Positions 21,147 to 30,035 of a DNA stretch of 38,725 nt are shown piece by piece (the stretch's first letter is position 1; each line of letters starts with the position of its first letter). The notes beneath the pieces were generated by a model. It did no database searches, was not told the DNA's origin, and worked only from the letters and a program-made list of their open reading frames with translations. Origin of the DNA: a virus; IMG/VR virus record IMGVR_UViG_3300031566_000161, positions 1 to 38,725 of that record; one strand, written 5' to 3'. Made by a program: the position numbers and the translations under genes.

Positions 21147-23786
21147 ATGCGTGTCCAGATGGTGCCGGGGGAACGGTTTTTCCGTTCGCATGAAAGCGGC
21201 ATAAAAAGGGTCGTGGAGGCGTACTGCAAGCACCTGCCGGAATTCGGCATAGAGATAGTCACCGAGGACGTGAAGGACTACGATGTCAAGGCGGTGCACG
21301 CAGGGATGGCCCCGGATTGCGACGTGGCTCATCTGCATGGGCTTTACTGGACTTCTGATTACGAGGCCTCTGCTTGGGAGTGGAAGGCCAACAGCGGCGT
21401 GATCGGTAATCTCCGTGTGGCCAGGGAGGTCACGGTGCCCTCAGAGTGGGTGGCCATGACCATCAGGCGGGACATGCGCATTCAGCCCCACGTGGTGCCT
21501 CACGGCATTGAGTGGGATGAGTGGGCACATCACCACGAGAAGAGCGGCGGCTACGTGCTGTGGAATAAGAACCGGGATGCCGACGTATGTACGCCGTGGC
21601 CGATGGCGGACCTGGCCAAGACGGCGCCGGAAGTGAAGTTCATATCTACCTTTGCGCCACCCAATGCGCCCAGCAACGTGGAGGTCATCGGGTTGCAGCC
21701 CTACGAGGGCATGAAGCTGTTAGTACAGGGCGCGGGGGTCTACCTGAGCACGACCAAGGAGACATTTGGGATTGGCATCCTGGAGGCGATGGCGGCGGGG
21801 GTGCCTGTGCTGGGGTTTGCGTGGGGCAATATCGGGAACCTGGTGCACCACCAGGTCAACGGCTGGCTGTCTATGCCGGGGGACTTTGACCATCTGCGTG
21901 AGGGGTTGGAGTACTGTATACAGCACCGGGAGCGGCTGGGTGAGGCTGGCCGCGAGATGTCCAAGCATTACCGCTGGCGAGAGGTCTGCAAGCAGGTGGC
22001 GGGGGTCTATGAGCTGGCGGCGCGGGAGCATCTGGCGAACGTGGCGGTGATCATCCCCAGCCATAACTATGCGGACCGGGTGGGCCAGGCTATAGAAAGT
22101 GCCCTGGCACAGACCTACAAGGGCCTGACGAACGTAGTGGTGGTAGACGACGGGAGTGAGGACGACGGGGCCACAGGGCAGGTTGTGGCAAAGTATGAGG
22201 AGCAGGATAGCCGGGTGCGGTACATCAAGCAGCAGAATCAGGGCGTGGCTGTAGCGAGAAACAGGGGCATTGGCAGCGTCGATACGGAATATGTCTGCTG
22301 CTTGGATGCGGACGATGCCATAGCACCGGAGTTCCTGAGCAGGTGCATCAGCCCATTGGAGGAGGACCGGTCTTTGGGGCTATCATTCACGGGCCTGTGG
22401 GCGGTGACCCCGGACGGGAAGGCAGGTCAGTCCCAATGGCCTGACGGCTATGATTTCGAGCAGCAGTTGGCGCGGCGTAACCAGGTGCCCACGTGCTGCG
22501 TATTCCGCCGGGAGGCCTGGAAGCGACTGGGCGGGTACCGGAAGAGGTACTGCCCAAACGGCGCGGGTAGCGAGGATGCGGAGTTCTGGACTCGGATGGG
22601 GGCTTACGGCTGGGGTGCGGTACAGGCCACCAAGGAGCCGCTGTTCATGTACGCCTTGGGCACAGGCCACGTGACGGCGCTCCTCAAGGAAGGCAACTAT
22701 CAAGAGCCGGACTGGCTGGCCTGGCACCCCTGGGTTCAGGATAGGCAGTTTCCTCTTGCTTGTCTGGCGGAGCCGAAGCGGTTCAGTCATCCGGTGCGGG
22801 CTTATGACACGCCGTGGGTGAGCGTGATCGTGCCTGTGGGTCCGGGCCATGAGGAGATCGTGGTTGACGCCCTGGACAGCCTGGAGGCGCAAACCTTCCG
22901 GCAGTGGGAGTGCGTGCTGGTGAATGATACGGGGCAGCCCCTACCTGAGCAGCTATTGAGGGCATACCCCTACGTGACACTGGTGGAGACGCCGGGGAAC
23001 AAGGGCGCGGGTTATGCACGGAACAGGGGCGTGGAGGTAGCGAGGTCTCCCTTGCTCACCTTCCTGGATGCAGACGATTACATGCAGCCGGAGTTCCTGC
23101 GGGTATGCGTGGAGACTAGGTTGCAGACTGGCAGTTGGATCTACACTGATTTGTGGTCGGCATGGCCCAACGGTGAGGTCCACGAGTATCAGGTGGACGA
23201 CTTCGACGTGACCAGCTTGTGGCAGGACGGCTTGGGGGCGGTAACAGTGATTATTGACCAGGCCGAGTTTCAGGCCGTGGGCGGCTTCGACGAGGAGCTG
23301 GACACGCGGGAGGATTGGGATTTTCAGTTCAAGCTAGCCATGGCGGGCTTTTGCGGTGTGCGTGTGCCTCAGCCCTTGGTGACCTACCGCCTCGCTACGG
23401 GGGAGCGCAGGGAGAAACAGGCTAGTGATACCGCGGCCATGCTGAGGGAGAAATATGACCTGGAGGGCTTAAAGGTGGCGTGCAAACCATGTTCACAGAA
23501 TGCCAGGGTTATGAGTACCGTGTTGCCGCAGAGCTGGAGCACCAAGGAGGAGGAGGGGTTCGTACAGTTGAAGTACGTGGGCAAGAACCGGGCCACCTCT
23601 ACGTTCAAGGGCGTTTCAGGGCGCAATTACCGATTCGGGAACAACGACGATGCGCGGATTGCCTGGGTGCATCCAGAGGATGCTATCAACCTCGTAGACG
23701 TAAAGCATCAGCCATTTGAGCGCGTGCAAGCGTTGACCCAGACGCAGGGCCTGCCTACGGCGCTAATGGCCCCGGTTTCAGGATAA
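21147..23786 (+). CDS. Tri-modular glycosyltransferase (GT4-GT2-GT2) with C-terminal phage-type domain
   Basis: The 879-residue product has three catalytic modules. Residues 1-290 are GT4/GT-B-like: VPSEWVAM, VVPHGIEWDEW, and the ETFGIGILEAMAAG donor-site motif at about 205-218. Residues 298-545 are GT2/GT-A: VAVIIPSHNY, VVVDDGSEDD, the DXD motif in LDADDA near 386. Residues 557-790 are a second GT2: VSVIVPVGPG, NDTG, LDADDY near 640, and REDWDFQFKLAMAG. A final small beta-rich domain (about 804-852, with VQLKYVGKNRATSTF and YRFGNNDDARI) follows. It is between capsid and head-tail genes, so it may glycosylate virion proteins, or modify host glycans. AAAGGAG precedes the ATG. All three active sites look intact. 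Confidence 0.9.
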   Translation: MRVQMVPGERFFRSHESGIKRVVEAYCKHLPEFGIEIVTEDVKDYDVKAVHAGMAPDCDVAHLHGLYWTSDYEASAWEWKANSGVIGNLRVAREVTVPSEWVAMTIRRDMRIQPHVVPHGIEWDEWAHHHEKSGGYVLWNKNRDADVCTPWPMADLAKTAPEVKFISTFAPPNAPSNVEVIGLQPYEGMKLLVQGAGVYLSTTKETFGIGILEAMAAGVPVLGFAWGNIGNLVHHQVNGWLSMPGDFDHLREGLEYCIQHRERLGEAGREMSKHYRWREVCKQVAGVYELAAREHLANVAVIIPSHNYADRVGQAIESALAQTYKGLTNVVVVDDGSEDDGATGQVVAKYEEQDSRVRYIKQQNQGVAVARNRGIGSVDTEYVCCLDADDAIAPEFLSRCISPLEEDRSLGLSFTGLWAVTPDGKAGQSQWPDGYDFEQQLARRNQVPTCCVFRREAWKRLGGYRKRYCPNGAGSEDAEFWTRMGAYGWGAVQATKEPLFMYALGTGHVTALLKEGNYQEPDWLAWHPWVQDRQFPLACLAEPKRFSHPVRAYDTPWVSVIVPVGPGHEEIVVDALDSLEAQTFRQWECVLVNDTGQPLPEQLLRAYPYVTLVETPGNKGAGYARNRGVEVARSPLLTFLDADDYMQPEFLRVCVETRLQTGSWIYTDLWSAWPNGEVHEYQVDDFDVTSLWQDGLGAVTVIIDQAEFQAVGGFDEELDTREDWDFQFKLAMAGFCGVRVPQPLVTYRLATGERREKQASDTAAMLREKYDLEGLKVACKPCSQNARVMSTVLPQSWSTKEEEGFVQLKYVGKNRATSTFKGVSGRNYRFGNNDDARIAWVHPEDAINLVDVKHQPFERVQALTQTQGLPTALMAPVSG

Positions 23787-23792
23787 GGGGAG

Positions 23793-25055
23793 ATGAGTAG
23801 GGATACCAAGACCACGCTGCTATCGCTGGACAGGTACGCCAAGTGGCTGGGGCTGGACCCGCTGCACTTCGCGGGTGGCTACAGTGCACTCCGGCCTGCG
23901 GGCACCTGCAATAGCGTCTGGATGCAGTACGATTGGCAGAACGCCAGCCACGTGAGCAGGCACCAGTTGGCCGAGCTGATTGCCAAGGCCGAGGAGGACA
24001 TTGCCCTGCTCGTGAGGTACTGGCCTGCGTTAGTTTGGATCTCAGACGAGTGGCACCCGTACCCCAGGATACACCGCCGGGAGCTATACGGGACGGGATT
24101 GACACGGCGCGGCGACCACAAGCCGATGAACCTCAAATGGGGCTACGTGTGGTATGGCGGACAGAGAGCGGTGACGGCTATCGACGCGGCCAACGTGACG
24201 CGCAATGCCGATGTGGACGGCGATGGGGACGGGTTTGCGGAGTGGGCTCAGTTCACTATCACCAACGTGGCTACGGACTTCAATGTCTGCCAGCTCAGGG
24301 CGTACTTCAAGGTCTATGCCGCATTGGACGCAACCAACTGCCGGACCGACCCAGCGAGTGCGGGCGCGGACCCGGCATGGGAGGTGAAACCCATAACGGC
24401 TACGCTTTCAGGCACAACGCTAACGGTTCTGATCCCGATATGGTGCCTATTCAAGCCGCAGTTGCAGGAGTCGTTTAGCGCCACTGGCATAGACGCCGAT
24501 GTCGTGGGTAGCTACGTGGACACCTTGACCTTCTACCGAGAGTACAATGACCCATCGGAGCAGGTGCAATTCCTGTGGGGTGAGCCGGGTTGCAGGACCG
24601 CGGCCTGTGCTGTCAGCATACAGGCGGGTTGTTTTGGGGTATTGGACCCGAGGGAGGGTACTGTAGTCCCACAGCCGGGCACGTGGGACGGTGAATCCTT
24701 CGCCCTTGCGTCGTGGACTGAGGGGCGGGAACCCGATTCGGTGCGGTTCTGGTACCGGGCGGGGTATCAACCGGAGGTGGCTCCGGGGTGCGATCCTTTA
24801 AGTGACTACTGGGCCAACCTGATTGCGATACTGGCGACGTCCAGGCTGGAGCGGCCCCTGTGTGCCTGCTCACTAGCTAGGGCCAAGGCGGATGTTTGGC
24901 GTACGGACGTGACCAAGGTTAATGACTCTGGCAGCTTCCAGTTGGGCATGGATGCGCTGGATTGCACGCTGGGCTATCGCAGGGGTGAGATTCATGTATG
25001 GAAACATCTTTCAGGCCGCCCCGGTTTGACCAGGGGCCAGGCCGTAGAATGGTGA
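23793..25055 (+). CDS. Head-tail connector region protein, family of unknown function
   Basis: The 420-residue product starts LLSLDRYAKWLGLDPLHFAGGYS, has several Cys pairs (CRTAACAVSIQAGC near 269-282; CACS near 356), and a C-terminal helix region ATSRLERPLCACSLARAKADVWRTD. I associate this pattern with a conserved but unnamed protein found between capsid and tail tube genes in related siphovirus clusters. An Asp-rich loop DVDGDGDGFAEW at 140-151 looks like a calcium-binding loop. It probably works in neck assembly or as a head completion protein; this is by position. GGGGAG gives the ribosome site. Confidence 0.55.
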   Translation: MSRDTKTTLLSLDRYAKWLGLDPLHFAGGYSALRPAGTCNSVWMQYDWQNASHVSRHQLAELIAKAEEDIALLVRYWPALVWISDEWHPYPRIHRRELYGTGLTRRGDHKPMNLKWGYVWYGGQRAVTAIDAANVTRNADVDGDGDGFAEWAQFTITNVATDFNVCQLRAYFKVYAALDATNCRTDPASAGADPAWEVKPITATLSGTTLTVLIPIWCLFKPQLQESFSATGIDADVVGSYVDTLTFYREYNDPSEQVQFLWGEPGCRTAACAVSIQAGCFGVLDPREGTVVPQPGTWDGESFALASWTEGREPDSVRFWYRAGYQPEVAPGCDPLSDYWANLIAILATSRLERPLCACSLARAKADVWRTDVTKVNDSGSFQLGMDALDCTLGYRRGEIHVWKHLSGRPGLTRGQAVEW

Positions 25056-25069
25056 CGGAGGTGTAGAAG

Positions 25070-26581
25070 ATGAGTAACGGTGATTTGACGCCAGCACAAA
25101 GGGAGTTCAGCCGTGTGTTTCTCATTGAGGGCCGGGCACGCGGCGACCATACGCCGGAGTATATGGGGTGTATGAGGGCAGGACCGATAGACTGGTCCCT
25201 GGGTGCTGTGACCAAGATTGACTGTCCTTCTAGCCAACAGTACGGCAAGTTTGTGGAGAGGGGCAAGAGCAAGGCCGATGCAGACAGGCCCACGACCTCA
25301 CTGGTGGGGTTGTTCGCGGCGGACCTGGAGAGTACGCTGATCCGGTTAGCCAAGACCGGGTGCGCGGTGGACCTGCATTACCATTTTGGGCAGTGCACGG
25401 ACCCGCAGTTGTTTGACGTGTTCCAGCAGGCCATCGTCTGGGAGGACGTGGACCTGACGAACTACTCCGCGGACGACCTGGGTGCTCTGGACGGGAGTGA
25501 GACTGGCAAGGTGAACGAGACCAGTGAGCTTTCCGCTAGGGAGTTCTATCAGGTGCTGCCCCTCGCCTTTGCGGAGGTGGCGGCGACTGTTGTGACCAAC
25601 GAGGTCATCGACGTGGTGGTCTGTGACAGCATATCGTGCGGGGAGTGCATAGGCCAGTCTGGGGGGTGTGAGAGGGTCTATGCGGTTACCCTGGCTGCGG
25701 GTGGATCTCCGGGTACGCCTGCCGACGTGGTGTATACGCTGGACGGCGGGGCGAACTGGAATACCAGTGAGATTGATTCACTTGGCGCGACGGAGGACCC
25801 GACGGGCCTGGCGTGCCTGGCTGGGTACATGGTGGTGGTCTCGGCAGACTCGTGCAGCCTGCATTACGTCTTACAGGCCGATCTGGACGCAGTGGGCGGC
25901 GAGACCTGGGTGCAGAACGTCACCGGGTTTGTGGACAAGGGCACGGGCACCTGCCCGCTGGATATCTGGTCTGTGGGCAACTACGCCTTCATCTCCGCTG
26001 AGGGCGGGTACGTCTACGGCACCGCTGACCCGACGGCGGGCGTGGTCATCCTGGAGGCCGGCAACGCGGTAACTAATGCGTTGTGGGCCATTCACGCCAT
26101 GAACCGGAACGTCTGCGTGGCCGTGGGCAGTGCGGGCGCGGTGATCCGGACACTGAACGGCGGGGATACGTGGCAGCACATGAGCGCACCTGTGGGCATC
26201 GGCACGTCTCTCCAGTCGGTATGGGTCAAGACCGAGACAGAGTGGTGGGTTGGCTCCAGTGATGGGCGGCTGTTCGAGACCCTGGACGGCGGCAATACAT
26301 GGAACCTGCGGGCGGACTGGGCGGGCGGCACTGTCTACGACATCGCGTTTTCCTCGGACAACGTGATGACCGTTGCGCATACCACGGCGGCTGGGGTGGG
26401 CCGGCTACTGCGCAGCTACAATGGCGGCAACAGCTTCGTGGTATTGCCGGAGGGCGTAGGGGCCTTGCCTGCCAGTGCCAGGCTGAACGCCATCGCCCTG
26501 TGCGAGAACGATGTCAATGTGGTCGCTGCGGTTGGGTTGGACGGCGGCGCAGACGGCATCATACTCTGGGGCGAGGACTAG
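25070..26581 (+). CDS. Tail tube protein with C-terminal BNR/YCF48-like beta-propeller
   Basis: The 503-residue product has an N-terminal part of about 190 residues in the position and with the beta/alpha character expected of a major tail protein, then a Cys-rich hinge (VCDSISCGECIGQSGGC near 186-202). The C-terminal 300 residues are a repeating beta-propeller with Asp-box-like turns: YTLDGGANWN, RTLNGGDTWQ, ETLDGGNTWN and RSYNGGNSF, each closing a blade. The propeller would decorate the outside of the tail tube and may bind polysaccharide. GGAGGTG precedes the ATG. The tail-tube call rests mainly on gene order; the propeller is seen directly. Confidence 0.68.
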   Translation: MSNGDLTPAQREFSRVFLIEGRARGDHTPEYMGCMRAGPIDWSLGAVTKIDCPSSQQYGKFVERGKSKADADRPTTSLVGLFAADLESTLIRLAKTGCAVDLHYHFGQCTDPQLFDVFQQAIVWEDVDLTNYSADDLGALDGSETGKVNETSELSAREFYQVLPLAFAEVAATVVTNEVIDVVVCDSISCGECIGQSGGCERVYAVTLAAGGSPGTPADVVYTLDGGANWNTSEIDSLGATEDPTGLACLAGYMVVVSADSCSLHYVLQADLDAVGGETWVQNVTGFVDKGTGTCPLDIWSVGNYAFISAEGGYVYGTADPTAGVVILEAGNAVTNALWAIHAMNRNVCVAVGSAGAVIRTLNGGDTWQHMSAPVGIGTSLQSVWVKTETEWWVGSSDGRLFETLDGGNTWNLRADWAGGTVYDIAFSSDNVMTVAHTTAAGVGRLLRSYNGGNSFVVLPEGVGALPASARLNAIALCENDVNVVAAVGLDGGADGIILWGED

Positions 26582-26606
26582 GCAAGCGTGTCATAACTAT
26601 GTGAAA

Positions 26607-26620
26607 GGGAGGACCTTCCC
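26607..26620 (+). promoter_or_regulatory. Ribosome site within a potential hairpin before the tail chaperone gene
   Basis: GGGAGG at 26607-26612 is the Shine-Dalgarno of the gene at 26621 and can pair with CTTCCC at 26615-26620 directly before the ATG. The loop would be short, so only four or five pairs are likely to form. If formed, it would limit initiation. Confidence 0.4.
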
Positions 26621-27175
26621 ATGACAGCAGACAAGAAAGCAAAGCGCACAAAGCGTATCAAGGAGAAGAAGGGGCTGTCTCCTGCTGCAATGGCGGCTAT
26701 CGAGACCGCCAAGAAGATGCGTGAGGCGGAACAGCCCACGGAGGTGACGCTGATCGGCGGGGTCACGGCCATCCTGCATCCTGTGGCCCCGTCGCTGATT
26801 CAGGACGTGCAGTTGCGCATCGAGGACCCCCCGGTTCCACGGGTCTGGATTCAGGACAAGGATCGGGAGGAGGAGAACCCCAGCGACCCGTCATACCTGG
26901 CGGGCCTGGAGCGTGCTTCGCAGGAGCGGGAGGTGGCGGTTTTGGATGCCTTTGTCATGATGGGCGTGGAGCTGCCAAAGGGGTACGAGATACCCCCGTC
27001 CTGGATCAAGCAGCTCAAGATGCTGGGGCTGGAATTCGATGAGGACGACCCTGACGAGGTAGAGTTCGTCTTCAAGAAGTACCATACCAGCAACTCCGTC
27101 CTGATGAAGTTAACTGTGATGTCGGGCATTCGAGAGGAGGACATAGCCGGATTCCGCGACCTTTTTCGCGGTTAG
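26621..27175 (+). CDS. Tail assembly chaperone (gpG-like)
   Basis: The 184-residue product has a basic start (KKAKRTKRIKEKKG), then a beta segment EVTLIGGVTAILHPV and an acidic helical C-terminus ending AGFRDLFRG. Position between tail tube and tape measure, size and the partner ORF in another frame fit the first tail assembly chaperone, which keeps the tape measure soluble during tail formation. The end overlaps a T-rich slip sequence CTTTTTC at 27161-27167; ribosomes shifting by +1 (or -2) there would continue into the frame that encodes the downstream domain. Confidence 0.72.
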   Translation: MTADKKAKRTKRIKEKKGLSPAAMAAIETAKKMREAEQPTEVTLIGGVTAILHPVAPSLIQDVQLRIEDPPVPRVWIQDKDREEENPSDPSYLAGLERASQEREVAVLDAFVMMGVELPKGYEIPPSWIKQLKMLGLEFDEDDPDEVEFVFKKYHTSNSVLMKLTVMSGIREEDIAGFRDLFRG

Positions 27176-27443
27176 GCGGCACGGCAGACCCATCCGGGAC
27201 TATCCGCTTGCAGACGCGGTGATGACGGGTATCACGGCCTCCACGCACTTCATGCAGTGGGAGGCTGCTAACGCGGCGGGGTTGGACCTGCACCTCTGGG
27301 ATGCGGGTTTCTACCCTAAGCGGTTCATGGCCAAGGTATTGGCATGGCACGAGGGCCATGAGCTAATCGAACAGCACAAACAGTCTGCGCTGCTCAAGGA
27401 CGCAGAACGCAAGGCCAAACGGGCGAAGCAAAAAGGGCGGTAG
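27168..27443 (+). CDS. Second tail assembly chaperone domain, reached by frameshift (gpT-like)
   Basis: This frame is coding well upstream of its first GTG (27219): it reads AVRRHGRPIRDYPLADAV before MTGITASTHFMQWEAANAAG. That argues that it is translated as an extension of the 26621 protein after a +1 (or -2) shift at CTTTTTC, giving a fusion of about 275 residues. The C-terminus is a basic helix (KDAERKAKRAKQKGR). Independent initiation at GTG 27219 is possible but no good ribosome site precedes it. Such G/GT pairs are standard in siphoviruses and bind the tape measure. The tape measure ATG follows its stop directly. Confidence 0.65.
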   Translation, partial: AVRRHGRPIRDYPLADAVMTGITASTHFMQWEAANAAGLDLHLWDAGFYPKRFMAKVLAWHEGHELIEQHKQSALLKDAERKAKRAKQKGR

Positions 27444-29963
27444 ATGGCTATAGAGACCATCGGCGTCCGGGTAGTGGTCGAGGGCGCTGAGAAGGCAGTT
27501 AGTGACCTGAACAGGGTCAATAAGGCAGCGGGTTCCCTTGGCGGCGCAGCCGCAGCTACCGCTTCCCCTTTGGGCATCCTGGCGGGTGCGCTGGCCAACG
27601 TGGGCACAATTGCCGCGGGCATCATCAGCGCACAACTATTCACCAACCTAGTAGAGGGCCTCAAGAGCGTGGCTCAGGAGGCCCTTTTTGGTGCGGGTCG
27701 TGTTGAGGAGTTAGAGATAATCCTGGAGCTGCTGGGCACCAGGGCGGGGTACGGCGCGGCCCAACTCTACAAGTGGCGTGACGCTGTAGTGGATGCCGGG
27801 ATCCGCACCGACGTGGCCACAAAGCTCCTGGCCCAATTCATACGCTATCAGATTGATGCGGCTCAGGCCGTGGAGCTAGCCAATGTGGCCCAGGACGCGG
27901 CGGTGTTCGCTCAGCAGGACAGCACCGAGGCCCTGGACGGCTTGCTACATGGTATTCTCACGCAAAGGTCCATCGTCCTACGGACCTATGGCGTCATGGT
28001 CGATTTTAACCGAGCCTATGCAGAGTATGGCGACCTCATTGGCAAGGCTGCTGATGAACTGGACGCCAATGAGCGTGTACAGGCGGCCCTCAACGCAGTC
28101 CTCCAGCAGGGCGTGTCCATTACTGGATCCTATGAGGCGGCGATGGGGACCTGGTCCAAGATGTGGCGCACGCTAACGGGAAGGCTCATCCCGGAGATGA
28201 TCTGGCAGTTGGGCGGGCCGTTTCAGCAGGCCATGGGTTCGGTGGTTTTTGCCATCTCGGACTTTGTTGAGGGCCTGACCGCTGCGGTATCGGAGGGTGG
28301 GTCATTGCGCCCCATCCTCGATGGGCTGGCCAGCGCAGCTATGCGCCTCTTAGCCCCACTTATCGCCATCGTCCGTGTCATATCCTCGTACCTTGGCGCG
28401 GCCAATGCCGCCAAGGCTGTAACCAGTGACTGGGACATGAAGATGGCGGATATGAGAAGGCCTACGGAGAAGGTTACTGAGGTCATTGCTCAACTAGGTG
28501 ACCAGTGGGCCAAGGAAGGCAAGAGAATCGCTGATGTTACCAGGGATCTTACCAAGTCCATAACGCGCATGTGGGATGACCATGGGCGCCAATTGGCAAA
28601 GAGCATCTTCGACTTCAACCTGAGCCGGCTGCGGGATGAGTTGGACTGGCAGAAGCGCAGGGAGCGGGAACTCGGGGAACACAACCGCAAGATGGCGGAT
28701 ATGTACGCGGAGCTGAATGAGTTGCGCACGGGTAAGCGCCGCCAAGAGATCAAGGCCCAGATGCAGGATGAGCAGAAGAACTACGGGGCTCAGCGTGCAC
28801 AGTTTGAGCAGTTGCTTGGCGAGGCCCAGTCCGATGAGGAACGCCTGCGTATTCAGGGGTGGCTCGATGCCCTCCAGGCAGAGCACCAGGGCCAGCAGGA
28901 TGTGCTTCAGGAGGAGATAACCGCCATAGACGCAGAGCAGGCGCTATTGGAGAAGCGCATCGCTATGGAGGAGCGGGCCTTCGAGCAGCGTCGGGATTTG
29001 GAGGCTGAGGACCGGCGTGTTCGCATGGCGCGGGAAGATGAGGATTTCGCGCGGCGCACAACCAGGGACGAAGAAGAGGTACGGCGCCGGGAGGAGCTGC
29101 AACGTGAGGAGTCCAGGGAGCGGATAGCGATCATACAGGAGCAGATCGCCGATGAGAAGGCGGCCAAACTGGCATCCTATCAAGAGCAGCAGGCCATGCT
29201 CACTCAGTCCGTAGGTGACCAGCAGGGCATCCTCAAGGGGTTCACGGATGAGCAGGAGACGCTGGTGGGGGAGTGGACCAAGACCTTCGAGGGTTTCATT
29301 CCCACCATCAGGGATGAGCTGATCCCGACGCTGAACGACATGCTGGGCGCGTGGAGCGTGTTCTCCACAGAGATGTGGCCGGTGCTCAAGCCCATCCTAG
29401 AGTTCCTGGGCAGGCTTATCCTGCCCGTGATCAATGCAGAGATGGACAAGCTCACACGCATGATGGCGCAGGCAGCCATCGTCATCTGGGCCAATGAGAT
29501 AGCGCTCAAGGGTTTCAACCGTGTGACCGCGCACATGGCTGAGGTCTTACGTGATGCTTGGGAGGAGGCCCAAAAGATTGCGGGCCGTTTCTACGACGTG
29601 GGCGCAGGCATCGTTCAGGGCATCATCGACGGCGTCAATGGGATGTGGCAACATATCATAAACCGGGTGCGGAACCTGGCAGAGGCCATCATCTATGAAA
29701 TCAAATTGAGGCTGGGCATGGGGTCACCGTCCAAAGTCTTCATAGGCATGGGTCAGGAGATTTCGCGGAGTTTGGCCGAAGGTATCCGGTCTATGGGAGA
29801 CCTGCCAGCCTTGCAGATGGGTCAGGTGACGTTAGGGACGCTGGCCGCCGTGCCCGCCTCCACAACCAGCGTCAGCAACCAGTACAACCTGAATATGACC
29901 TCACTTGCGCCCACGTCCACCGTGGCTGCGGACTTCCATCTGATGCAGGTCATGGCGAAGTGA
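27444..29963 (+). CDS. Tape measure protein
   Basis: The 839-residue product is the longest tail-module helical protein. It starts AIETIGVRVVVEGAEKAVSDL, typical for tape measures, with a hydrophobic stretch (about 35-65), then a helical central part. Residues about 380-580 are a strong charged coiled coil (for example REELQREESRERIAIIQEQ). Further hydrophobic helices occur near 620-660, and a C-terminal segment RLGMGSPSKVFIGMGQEIS is shared by many phage tape measures. It sets tail length and passes into the host envelope on infection. A terminator hairpin follows. Confidence 0.88.
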   Translation: MAIETIGVRVVVEGAEKAVSDLNRVNKAAGSLGGAAAATASPLGILAGALANVGTIAAGIISAQLFTNLVEGLKSVAQEALFGAGRVEELEIILELLGTRAGYGAAQLYKWRDAVVDAGIRTDVATKLLAQFIRYQIDAAQAVELANVAQDAAVFAQQDSTEALDGLLHGILTQRSIVLRTYGVMVDFNRAYAEYGDLIGKAADELDANERVQAALNAVLQQGVSITGSYEAAMGTWSKMWRTLTGRLIPEMIWQLGGPFQQAMGSVVFAISDFVEGLTAAVSEGGSLRPILDGLASAAMRLLAPLIAIVRVISSYLGAANAAKAVTSDWDMKMADMRRPTEKVTEVIAQLGDQWAKEGKRIADVTRDLTKSITRMWDDHGRQLAKSIFDFNLSRLRDELDWQKRRERELGEHNRKMADMYAELNELRTGKRRQEIKAQMQDEQKNYGAQRAQFEQLLGEAQSDEERLRIQGWLDALQAEHQGQQDVLQEEITAIDAEQALLEKRIAMEERAFEQRRDLEAEDRRVRMAREDEDFARRTTRDEEEVRRREELQREESRERIAIIQEQIADEKAAKLASYQEQQAMLTQSVGDQQGILKGFTDEQETLVGEWTKTFEGFIPTIRDELIPTLNDMLGAWSVFSTEMWPVLKPILEFLGRLILPVINAEMDKLTRMMAQAAIVIWANEIALKGFNRVTAHMAEVLRDAWEEAQKIAGRFYDVGAGIVQGIIDGVNGMWQHIINRVRNLAEAIIYEIKLRLGMGSPSKVFIGMGQEISRSLAEGIRSMGDLPALQMGQVTLGTLAAVPASTTSVSNQYNLNMTSLAPTSTVAADFHLMQVMAK

Positions 29964-29966
29964 TAG

Positions 29967-30007
29967 AACCGCATCCTGGGGCGCTGTAGTAGCCCAGGAC
30001 GGTTTTT
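29967..30007 (+). terminator. Rho-independent terminator after tape measure
   Basis: AACCG at 29967-29971 pairs with CGGTT at 30000-30004, and CCTGGGGC pairs (one bulge) with GCCCAGG inside it, followed by TTTTT ending at 30007. It separates the tail tube/tape measure operon from the baseplate genes. Confidence 0.7.
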
Positions 30008-30035
30008 GGGGTGAAACAGGTAGCGGGGCTAGGGT

